A DNA stretch of 64,000 bases from Branchiostoma floridae (Eukaryota; Chordata; Leptocardii; Amphioxiformes; Branchiostomatidae): contig NC_049980.1 in the NCBI RefSeq assembly GCF_000003815.2, forward strand, positions 24,843,035 to 24,907,034. Reading direction: 5' to 3'. Within the stretch, counting starts at the first letter, position 1. Each line of letters starts with the position of its first letter. Below are positions 15,001 to 38,900 of this stretch, in pieces. Made by a program: the position numbers and the translations under genes. Under the pieces are notes generated by a model, which worked only from the letters and a program-made list of their open reading frames with translations, did not search any database and was not told the origin of the DNA.

Positions 15001-17196
15001 GTCCACATATCTGACCAGAACTCCCTTGTCTGTGACTTTACGAACTACAGCCCTGTACCAACTATCATCTTCTGTGAACTGTGCACAGCAAACTGTGCCC
15101 GGCCGAGGATCCTGCAGGGACTCAACATCGGGGCGTGAGTAGTACTCAACATGCAGTCTGTCCATGAGTTGAACAAGCTCAGAGGACTCTTGTGCGGGAC
15201 TGCAGTAGAATTCACCGATGTTGACCACAGACATTACATGACCATCCAATTCACTGCCTGGGGAATATGCAGGAAGTTTATACTGCAACCTGCTGCTTTG
15301 GCGTCTGGGACTGGTGGCAGACTGACTAGTAGCAGATGAAGAACTTGGACCAGGTGGACAGTCCTTCCCTACAGGAACAGTTCCATTCATCAGACCGGTA
15401 GGTTTAGCATGTGCAACAGTAAACCCTGCCTTGGCCATTTGTTCTGCAATGCTCACAGGACTACCTGTACCCTTCTCAGTCAGCTCCAGCACATGCTTCC
15501 CACCTGTGATGACGACAACTTTGCCCATCAAGGGTTTATCCATAACCAACTTATTGAACCCTTCCAAAGCTTCTTTTGAGCAGGACGTCCCTATGTTTGG
15601 CAGGCTACACTCAAAAGACTGGGCTGGTATCTCAGCCATTCTTGAGTTCAGCTCTTTGAGGGTGTTTGTTGAAACTGTTTCTGTGTTGCCAAAGTCAACA
15701 AACTTGACTTTCACATCTCCAGTGGTGGAAAGAGACGACACTTTAGCTCTGTACCAACAATTGTCTTCACTGTACTTGGCCATGCAGGCTTTGCCTGGTT
15801 TGATTTCACAACTGCGCACTTCTTTGGCAGTTTGCGACAGATCCTGTAACTCCTCTGCAATTGTGTCAATCAAATCAAGGGACTCTTGTAGCTGACATGT
15901 AAAGTCTCCCGGGCCTCGTGTGTCAGAAACATACATTTCATACTCGTGACCGAATTCCAGCTTCGTCTCTTTGAAGCCTTGTACACTGTCTCCTATAGCT
16001 GATTTGGCAAAACTGTCCTTGATTAACATGTCTCTTATGTCAAGCTTCAGTCCCCCTCTCTGCTCTTTCAGCTGGACATACATCTTTCCCTCTGAACTTT
16101 TCCCAATGACTTCCCCCACAAGCTCTTTCTCAAGAGTAACCAGTTCAAAGTATTGTTTAGCTTCTTTTGTCCATTCTGGGTTTGGCTGGATGTCTTTCAG
16201 AGAACATTCAATGGCCTGCCTAGGCAGGACTGTAAACTCTGGTCGGAGGTACTTAATGTCAGAACGTGAGGTCTGTTGTGAGTCCCCATAGTCCACACAG
16301 TGCACATCGGCAGTATCATCATCAGTAATGCTCTTCACGATTCCTCTATAGTACATATCACTGCTCAATACAGCACAGATCGTGCCAGTCTGGATATCAC
16401 GCAGAACTGAAGCTGGTGTGTCCATTTCGTGCTTGTGCGCCAAAATGCCTTCCATCAACTCAGTAATGTCATCTTTGTGGCTGTGTAGCTGAATCCAGAA
16501 CTGATGAGGTGACACAATATGTGACATGTAGATTCTCTCCTTAGTGCCAATAGGGAGGGTTAAGTTCTTGAAGCCTCGCTGCACATTACTGCTATGACAT
16601 GCAAATCCCTTCTGTATTAGCACTTCTGAAAGTGACTGTCCAGCCCCCTCGGACCCCTGGAATGCTTCAACTACGATACTTTTGTCATGCACGACTTTGA
16701 CAACTTTCATTGACACCTCGGTGTCAGCCTGTTCCGCGAGGAAAGATGCCGCCTCTGTGCTCCATACACCGTCTGCCGCGGCTTCAGCTCCCGTACAGAC
16801 ACACTCAGAAGCTTGGGATGGGATATTAGCTACCTCGGCAGGACATGCTGTCGTTTTCGAGATGTCAACAACTTCGATATTTCCGTAGTCAACAAAGAGT
16901 ACTGTAACTGAGCGGTCCCCTGGGCATTTTGACACGACCCGTGCTCGGTACCACCGCGCGTCTTGCGCAAATTTGGCACAACAAAGGTCACCTACCTGCA
17001 ACTCGTTGAAATTGAGAGAGTTGTTGCTGTTCTCTAGAGACTGTTGCAGGTTTTCCATCGCATTCTCTAGGTTGTTGGCGTTTTCCTGGTCGACTTGAGC
17101 CCAAAGTTTGACGACCCTGGAAGTTGTGTCCACCGATGTGATATACGCTCTTAGTCGGGCCCCTATCTCCGGTGCAAAGAGTTTGTTTGACTCCAT
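1..17196 (-). CDS. Giant multi-Tudor germ-granule-type protein (TDRD6/TDRD15/Tudor-like), 3' end beyond window
   Basis: Tudor scaffold protein; relatives bind symmetrically dimethylated arginines of Piwi proteins in germ granules. Coding exons, 5' to 3' on the minus strand: 8292-17196, 8018-8132, 7622-7782, 6102-7445, 5677-5848, 5306-5420, 4869-4964, 4429-4591, 4079-4170, 3050-3248, 2408-2505, 1956-2127, 1435-1611, 995-1108, 697-868, 336-589, <1-163. Every junction keeps phase, giving about 4,170 residues. I count 16 Tudor domains by their WYRA...VDYGN-type cores: 13 in the first exon, then one each across exons 2-3, 6-7 and 11-12. The start ATG (complement of 17194-17196) has A at -3 and G at +4, with an in-frame stop just upstream. 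The N-terminus resembles TDRD6. Fly Tudor has 11 domains and vertebrate TDRD6 fewer, so this one is unusually long. Orthology to TDRD6 versus TDRD15 is not resolved. Introns over 300 bp (2506-3049, 3249-4078) hold only the SINE at 3675. Confidence 0.9.
3675..3945 (+). mobile_element. 5S-rRNA-derived SINE inserted in a Tudor-gene intron
   Basis: The first ~118 bp (3675-3792) resemble 5S rRNA from its first helix to its end: GCTACGGCC start, CCGATC, GATCTCGGAAGTTAAGCAA (box A region), TTGGATGGGGGACC (box C region) and a closing GCTGTAGCC. This is followed by a GC-rich body (about 3793-3890) and a short ATT-repeat tail near 3930-3942. A 5S head, body and simple tail is the layout of 5S-derived (SINE3-type) retroposons rather than a true 5S gene. 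The head differs from canonical 5S at many positions and is probably not a working rRNA gene. I could not define a target-site duplication. It lies antisense to the host gene, between exons 4079-4170 and 3050-3248. Confidence 0.8.
6733..6984 (-). repeat. 84-bp coding tandem repeat, three copies
   Basis: Three contiguous 84-bp units (6901-6984, 6817-6900, 6733-6816) each encode a 28-residue unit containing DSNKxEL, TDKxES and SCQ blocks. Substitutions have accumulated but there is no indel, so the frame is kept. Confidence 0.88.
7109..7240 (-). repeat. 27-bp coding minisatellite, about 4.8 copies
   Basis: Units begin at 7109, 7136, 7163, 7190 and 7217 with an exact 27-bp period and a few substitutions. 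On the coding strand each encodes nine residues of the form QFEPVxVPT. The period is a multiple of three, so copy-number change would keep the frame. Confidence 0.9.
8292..17196 (-). other. 8.9-kb first coding exon with 13 tandem extended Tudor units
   Basis: This single uninterrupted exon encodes 2,968 residues and ends at a GTATGT donor (complement of 8291-8286). The Tudor cores lie near residues 100, 302, 502, 731, 938, 1252, 1493, 1711, 1935, 2150, 2376, 2566 and 2788. The spacing of about 200-320 residues fits extended Tudor units, each a Tudor core embedded in an SN-like fold. Nearly every unit has a conserved upstream FxCQ or FWCQ strand and a downstream LPxQAxxCSL segment. Ser/Thr-rich linkers at about residues 1090-1160 and 1380-1420 separate some units. 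Vertebrate TDRD6 also packs most of its Tudor domains into one huge exon, which supports that relationship. The many apparent open frames on the opposite strand here are shadows of this exon. Confidence 0.92.
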
Positions 17197-17600
17197 ACTG
17201 TCCTCCTTTCAGCCTCAAGGTCCTACAATACGCTTGTCAAAATACGTTGCCTTTTTTGTTGGTACACTGTGGTGAAAAAGCCAGGGAAAAGACGAAATAC
17301 TCGAGCTCCAGCTATCCACGCTTTCCCGCCATCTTGCGCACAGCATGCAAACTTGCCCGAAGCCACAAATTAAGTATCCAATGACTGACGAGAAATTTTC
17401 AAGTATCGCCCAATCATGACACAAGGCTTTTATTTTGTCCAATCATAGCCGCCCTACCATGATGTGCGGACAAGAAAAGTTGCACATGGTTTGGCCCCCT
17501 GGCGGGGAGTTTGACCCATGTGTATTGCATTAGAATGTCATTTGCATAAAGGTCTTTTGGGGGAAGCCAACAATTCAGCACGTGTGCACGGACGGTGCCA
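17197..17600 (-). promoter_or_regulatory. Probable promoter and 5' region of the Tudor gene
   Basis: Upstream of the ATG there is a TTTCCCGC E2F-type motif (17322-17329) overlapping a YY1-type motif (complement AAGATGGCG, 17327-17335). Three CCAAT boxes follow at 17378-17382, 17410-17414 and 17439-17443, spaced 32 and 29 bp. Further out are an ATTTGCAT octamer (17540-17547) and a CACGTG E-box (17579-17584). I see no convincing TATA box. The transcription start is unknown. All calls rest on motif matches only. Confidence 0.5.
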
Positions 17601-17821
17601 TGCTATTAAAGGGCGGTGTCAATGCATTTTGTTGTCCTTTTTTACACATATCAACTTTAGATAGCTAGCAAACTTTTATGGTTGCTTACATGTCGGGTAA
17701 ATCAACAGGTGCAGTCCTTTTGGGGGTCATTCAACGCAGTTCTTCCAGTCCTGTTTGGTCCAAACAATTTTTATAACCCTGAAACAACCAGAGGGGCGAG
17801 TAGAACAGAAAGAAACAACAT

Positions 17822-17902
17822 CCCGACTCCCGGGATTCGAACCCGCGCCGAACCCGGGCAGCCGGATCACAAATCGGACGTGCAAACCGTTCGGCCAAAA
17901 GG
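17822..17902 (-). other. tRNA-like sequence (SINE head or tRNA pseudogene)
   Basis: On the minus strand there is an A-box-like TTGGCCGAACGGTTTGC (complement of 17882-17898). About 40 bases later comes a perfect B box GGTTCGAATCC (complement of 17833-17843) inside a GGG/CCC stem. The anticodon-loop region would read GTG, but the arm pairs poorly and there is no clean acceptor stem. A tRNA-derived SINE head or a pseudogene is more likely than an active tRNA gene. Confidence 0.55.
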
Positions 17903-17948
17903 CTTAAGCCGTTAGGCGTCTTCGGTTTAGCAGTCCTTGAACACCACT

Positions 17949-18566
17949 GTTACACTACTCCCCCTTTTTTTTCAAGATTCGTCCTCGAATCTCCGAGTTC
18001 GACATCCCTGTGTGGCACATACTAGCCTGTTACTCACAGGGCCGGCGTGGGAACCATTGAAACGTTTCAAGTGTTTGGTATCTAAGTCCTATATTAGCTT
18101 ATCAGGAACTCAGCCAAACCAGTCGATTACTATTTGTGAGCCGTGTTTATTCAACCTATGCTAAACTCAAGTAACATATAATACAGTGTGTTTCACTTAG
18201 GACTACAGCAAGTTACAGTTACAGGATACAGGTCTAGGATAATGATACAGAGATCTAAGTATATTTACAGAGAGAGTCGGTCTAACTAATAACTAGTACA
18301 CAATCCAACAGAGGGACTAAGCCCTACCAAAGTACCTCACCTGAGTCCTTGGGGCACGAGACTAACTAAATCTCTTCATACAATCTCTAAGGTTAACTAG
18401 CATGACAATAGGTTGTATAACTCCGCCCATCACAGGTAAGCTGGTTGGATGCTGTCGGCATCCAGCCAATCAGGGATTACCTAATATGCTAATGTAAGCT
18501 CCTCCTCATAAGGTCTAGACAGTCATTACCTAATTATCTCATATGTCAAAGGTCATGGCCGTTACA
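17949..18566. mobile_element. Possible solo LTR-like segment
   Basis: The segment begins TGTTACACTACTCCCC and ends GGCCGTTACA, so its ends are TGTTAC/GTTACA. It contains small hairpins, for example around 18437-18459. The flanking five bases (ACCAC and ACCCA) are not identical, and no internal retroelement coding is present. This is a weak call and could be ordinary intergenic sequence. Confidence 0.2.
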
Positions 18567-20119
18567 ACCCAATAAGCCATAATGTTACAAATGAATTTTT
18601 AAGATGACTCCAGTGTAAGTATTCAAATTAGCCTTTTTATGCTAGATAGGCTAAATGCTATCACTTTATTAACTCATGGTCGCTTCACTTGGTCTATGGT
18701 CCTAGTAGGGTCCATCCCAGTGTGAGAGGGTCAAACCTTTCAGTCTAGTCCTTTCACGCTTGAAATTAGACCATGTTGATTTGATTATATAATGACATCT
18801 TAATTTTTTCTGGGAACCCCAAAACTGCCATTTGAATTTTAAAAAGTTAGGTCCACAAAAAGTGCTTTTCATTATGATATATAAGTGGTCACAAAGAATA
18901 TGGTATACCAAACAATAGATTCTTCGTTTTTATTCTCACATCTTGACTTTGGGACTGACTTTGACATTCTGACAAGTCTAGCCATTTTTCATTTTTTTGT
19001 TGTTGCAATTTAGATCTACATGTATTTGCTCATTTTGCAGCTGATACTGTACTGTTTACACAATGTTTGAGACTTTTTTTTTTTAAACAGCCAAAACATT
19101 ATGCGTTCAAATGTCATCCGTATTATCAAATCATGGCCTGACTTCAGCCTCCTAGCAGCATCTCAAGGGGGAGGCCCGATTCATGATTATCAACATTGGC
19201 TAAGCTGCTCTATTGCCGCAAGAGGAGCTTCCATGCTAGTTGGAAGTCTGTGAAGGAGGCTATTAAAAGTTTCCAACAACAGGGACAAAGAGGCACATGG
19301 AAATCTTCTTGTGGAACAAAGATCTATTTCATTTTTTATTCCTTCTCGTGTAGACAAAAGCAGCTTCTCAACACAAATATAAGGCAAGGTCCTCTAATTC
19401 ACCACAAATAAATCTCATTCTTAAACAGTTTGGTCACAGGAAATTCACATCACAGAAAGGCAATTATTTCTTGTATTCAAGGTTAGGGCTTGCACCTTTG
19501 GGGATTACAACAGCACGTGACTTTTTCCTAAGCCTATAAATAACATTGTTTTCTTTCTTTTATGTAGGACATGGGTAAAATGTAGCAAACGTGCTGTTTA
19601 ACAATGTATGAATAGAGCAACATTTCTTTACAAACAAGATATGTTAACGCTACTCTTTCATATACTGTGTTGTTTTGTACGTCTTGTGTTGATGTTTTCT
19701 GTCGCTACTAAAGAACACTGTACGCAACATTTGTCACCACAACATATGTAAGTGGAATCAAGGGCATTGACATGTTAGCATCAGCAGAGTTACGGGGCCA
19801 GACTTTTGTTTTGATTGAACATTTCAATCCACAGTTGACTGTTGGAAGGACTTTGTATTTTGAACATTGAATGAATCCAAAGATATCATCAGTTCTCCCA
19901 GTAAGTATATCCCACATTCAACATTTCACCCCTCAGCTTTCACAAACTTCAAACCTGCATACAACTGGACTAAAGTTGAGCTACACAGGTCTCAATATAC
20001 ATATAAATCATGTTTCTCTCTCAACATCCTGACCCCCTTCTTTCAAACAACAGAACATGATTGACATCTCTTTGCATTGGTTAACATGATGCTTCATCAG
20101 TGCAGCTGTGAGTATTACA
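18567..20119. other. Intergenic / HADHA 3' UTR region
   Basis: This is AT-rich sequence between the HADHA stop codon and the Tudor promoter region. No exon-like open frame, RNA gene or long repeat is evident. The part nearest 20119 is presumably HADHA 3' UTR. Confidence 0.5.
19335..19340 (-). terminator. Candidate HADHA polyadenylation signal
   Basis: The minus strand reads AATAAA here, about 780 bases past the HADHA stop. It is the nearest canonical hexamer I found downstream; use of a variant signal closer to the stop cannot be excluded. Confidence 0.3.
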
Positions 20120-35207
<15,088 letters not shown>

Positions 35208-35719
35208 GATGCACGACCAAGGAGAACCAAAAAGGGTGTCTACGATTGTGACGCAATGATGCCTAAAATAGGGATAAAAAAATCCATATAAATATAATAT
35301 TGTCCCATGTATAGTAAATGTCCTGCAAAATATGAGGATATATTATATGTTTATTTTTTACACAACTTTATTTTGGTTTCTAATCCTTTAATATATAGTA
35401 TACAGTGCAAACTTAAACAGGACCCACTGCGTGTATTCATTTGGACAGCCCTCAAATAAGCATTGTTACCGGACCCTGACGTGTTGCGGGTATCCGATTT
35501 CTAGAGTTTGTCTAGCTTCCTCTTTTCAATTTCGATACAACCTGGGTTTTAGAACTTATGTCAATAAAGTACGTAGTAAACTGACAACGAATGCAAAGAA
35601 TCTGTCAACAGTCAACCTCTGCTAAGATAGAAATCTGTCGAAACTAAAAAATCGTCTGCACTGCAGAGCAGACGTCACAGAGACCCTAAGGGCACGGGAG
35701 GGAAATGCCTGACCTCATT

Positions 35720-35729
35720 TCTCGCGAGA
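35720..35729. promoter_or_regulatory. TCTCGCGAGA palindromic promoter motif
   Basis: An exact ten-base palindrome lies near the HADHB side of the shared promoter. This motif is known to be enriched in CpG-type and bidirectional promoters of vertebrates. Confidence 0.65.
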
Positions 35730-35902
35730 CTCCAAAGATTAAGAGATGATAATTTTTTCATGTCAGCCATAGACATTCCATAGATGTATGAAAAACGTCA
35801 AGAAGCGATGTTTGCCTATAACTGTTTCATCTATTTTATGATATTTCAAGCGGAAAAAGAGAAATCCATTGTTTCATGAAGTCTCGTGCAGCGCGAGACT
35901 TG

Positions 35903-35915
35903 TGACCTTTGACAC
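35903..35915 (-). promoter_or_regulatory. DR1 / PPRE-HNF4-like element
   Basis: The minus strand reads GTGTCAAAGGTCA, matching 11 of 13 bases of the AGGTCAAAGGTCA DR1 consensus bound by PPAR-RXR and HNF4. It lies 28 bases upstream of the HADHB ATG. Function is inferred from the motif and from the known nuclear-receptor control of beta-oxidation genes. Confidence 0.45.
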
Positions 35916-35940
35916 CGGCACACTCACACAGCACCGGCAC

Positions 35941-35949
35941 AAGATGGCG
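35941..35949 (+). promoter_or_regulatory. YY1-type motif overlapping the HADHB start codon
   Basis: AAGATGGCG is the YY1 core, and its ATG is the HADHB start codon, a layout common in TATA-less housekeeping genes. Confidence 0.5.
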
Positions 35950-38900
35950 ACAACGATGTTGAGATTGGCAAGGTCGTCTCACCGACTTTGCAGCCCTCTG
36001 GGCGGAGTAGGTAAGTGTTTGCGCATTTTTCAACGTCATTGGCAACGTTAAGTATGTTAAGATCATTTACAGGGTGTTTGTAGTAAACGAACTTTCATAA
36101 CGCTGCTAAAACTGAGCAAAAAAATCATGGTAACCAGTGTCAGGTCCAAGATTTCCACGTAGAACGTCATACCAAGATGCAGAGTACATGTATGTACATA
36201 CCTGCATATCACCAATTATCACGTAAAATACCTATGTTAATGATAGACCCGTTCCTTTGCTCCGATTTCTTATGATTAGTTGTCGGTTTCTTCAATGATC
36301 ACAATAGAGTGACCAAAGTTGCACACGTCAGACATCATATGATTCTGTTATCCCAGAGGCTGTTCGGGCTCTCAGCACATCAGTCGTCCACCATGCCCCT
36401 GAAGCAAAGGCTGCAGGTAGGTCTAACAGGATAATGGTTACACTTTCAGCTTGTTTCTATGTCCCTATGATCTATAAAGAATAGATTTTCGAATCAGAAT
36501 CTGACCTTGTGAAGTTACATGAAAATAGTATTTAAACGTAACAATCTGAATGTAGGCCCTGACATATGTCAATCATTGCCGACTCATTGGCAGTTGGACA
36601 TTACCGGAAGAAGAAGAAAAAAAAAATTATGGTGCTTATAACTGGTGCATGTGGACATTGGCACACAAAATCTGTGTGTGTTTTTTTACGCTATAGCTCG
36701 ACTTGGTGGGCGTCACCCCACCATCAGGGAAATTTGTGTGAAGAGCCTTTCCCAAGGGCACAATGCTGGGGGCATGCCGAGTATTAAACCCTGGACCTCA
36801 AGATTCCAAGCCCAACACTCTACCAATAACACCACACACTACACCACATCTAAATGTAGAATTTCCAGAAAACCTTATAAATGACTACAGAGGCTCTGTT
36901 CAAAGAAGACAAATAGAACTTCACCAAATCGCATGAAATGGAGGAACCCCCAGCTCAATCTTGCCTCACTCCATGGAACCATATACATGTATTATATCGA
37001 TTAATGAGACTTGTTTGCAGCCGATATTGTTTGTCTCAATATCACTGTTCCCATAGCAGCCCCAGCCAAGACCAAGAAGACTCTGGCAAAGAAGGGGGTC
37101 AGGAACATCGTGCTGGTGGAGGGGGTCCGCACACCCTTTCTGCAGGCTGGAACTACGTAAGTTCTTTCACAGACATCTATTTAGGGAATTGCAGAAGTTA
37201 TCTTAGACCCTTGTAAGAAGTTATCTCACTGTTACACCCTTATAAGGGTTTTTAAGGGTTATCATTTATTGAAAATAATAACTTATGCAAACATAATTTT
37301 TTTTTCAACTTCTGTGTAGCATCTGTAAGTTCTGTTACCAATAGTATGCCATTTGTTTTACAGGTACGCCAACATGATGCCACATGATCTGCAAAGACAA
37401 GCTCTACTGTGAGTCTGTACCTTAGTATGATTAGGAGTTAATCTATGCATACCAATGATTTGCAATGAAGCGTGTCAATCCTTTTTAAGGGGTGTAACTC
37501 AATAGCTCTTCGGAACTGTAAGGGACAACTATTCTAAAGATAGATGATGTTAAATAACATCTCATTTGTATAGATCTCATTTCACACAGTGTTGAAATCT
37601 GAATGATTGGAGATTCTATTAATTGAGAATTTTTTTTTTTCAATTAGGCTTTTTTCACAGGGCCCCCTTGGAATTCCATTATTTGAAAACTGAGACACTA
37701 CCCTACAAGAATAAAAATTTTAAAAATGTCTTACTCTTAGTCAAATGATACAGATAAGAAAACTTAAATCAAGGTCATGTTGAGCTTTCTTGTACAAGGA
37801 TGCCCCCTATTTTCTTTTTCTAATTTTTCTATGTGTTATACTTACAGGGGTCTTCTGCAGAGGACATCACTGCCCAGAGGTAAATACAACTCCCACATTC
37901 ATAGTTTGTGTGCTTGTTGACCAGGAAGGATTAAATGCAGATTTGTGTGAATGAATTTTCAAGACAGTTGATTGGAAAAGAAATTAGATGATTTTGTTGA
38001 CCTGGGAAACTAATCATGATCTGGAAATGTTCTTGATTTAATGAGCAAGCATGTCATACCCAAATCATGTTATTGAGCCTGATATTATTATTAAGTGATA
38101 TGAAGCCAATCTCTTCGCTTTAACTTTATAATCACCTTTGCTATTGTTGTGGCCAGACATGGTGGACTACATCGTGGTTGGGACGGTGATTCAGGAGGTG
38201 AAGACGTCTAACCTGGCGCGTGAGGCAGCACTGGGGGCGGGGTTCTCCGACAGGATCCCAGCTCACACCGTCACCATGGCCTGTATCTCCTCCAACCAGG
38301 CCATGACAACAGGTCAGCCAGCATCTGTAGTTATGTACAGTATAGACCCCCTTTAGCGTAATGCAACAGGTTCAATATCTGTATAGCCGATATAGCCCCC
38401 TTCAGTGTAACACACCAACTTCACGGGCACGCAGTGCTGCAGTAGCATGTTATGTTACACTAAACAACCTGTCACACCTAACCTAATCTAGCTGCAAGCA
38501 TTGTTTAAAGCTAATGAGGTTGACCCTATAGTACAATGACTTCCACTCTATATTGCTTTAAGGGGGGAAATGAAAATGCCTTATTCTCGAGTTGATAGCT
38601 CTGATAATCATGATCATGATGGTGATAATCGCAACTTTCAGATTATTTACCATCCACAATATGTCCCAGCGCCGTTCATGCTATCAGCCTTCTATGTTTT
38701 ATAAAGGGGAAGGAGTGAAACATAGAAAAAAAGCTGTGAAATATATCTAGTGCAGGAAGAATACAGATGTATATGTATAGAGTAAAAAAAGAACAAGTTA
38801 GCAAGAAACAATACATGCTTGTATTTCAAGAATGGTAAGGTCATGGTATTTCCTGTATCATCACAGATGAGCAATTAGTACATAAATAAGAAATTTGACC

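Larger units (their letters stand above)
35208..35943. promoter_or_regulatory. Shared bidirectional promoter region of HADHA and HADHB
   Basis: The 736 bp between the two divergent start codons must hold both promoters and 5' UTRs. It contains a TCTCGCGAGA palindrome, spaced GTCTCG/CGAGAC half sites (35881-35899), a DR1 nuclear-receptor-like site and a GACGTCAC half CRE (35671-35678). No TATA box is obvious on either side. The head-to-head arrangement is known in vertebrates and would balance the two subunits. Confidence 0.8.

Noticed and set aside
8340-16888. Many open frames of 60-200 codons on the plus strand
   Set aside because: They lie exactly opposite the Tudor exon, have no conserved motifs and follow from its codon composition.
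17822-17902. Active tRNA-His gene (GTG loop)
   Set aside because: The anticodon arm pairs poorly and no acceptor stem is visible.
36938-37216. 92-codon open frame in HADHB intron 2 and exon 3
   Set aside because: It reads exon 3 in the wrong frame; the thiolase frame with matching splice phases is clear.
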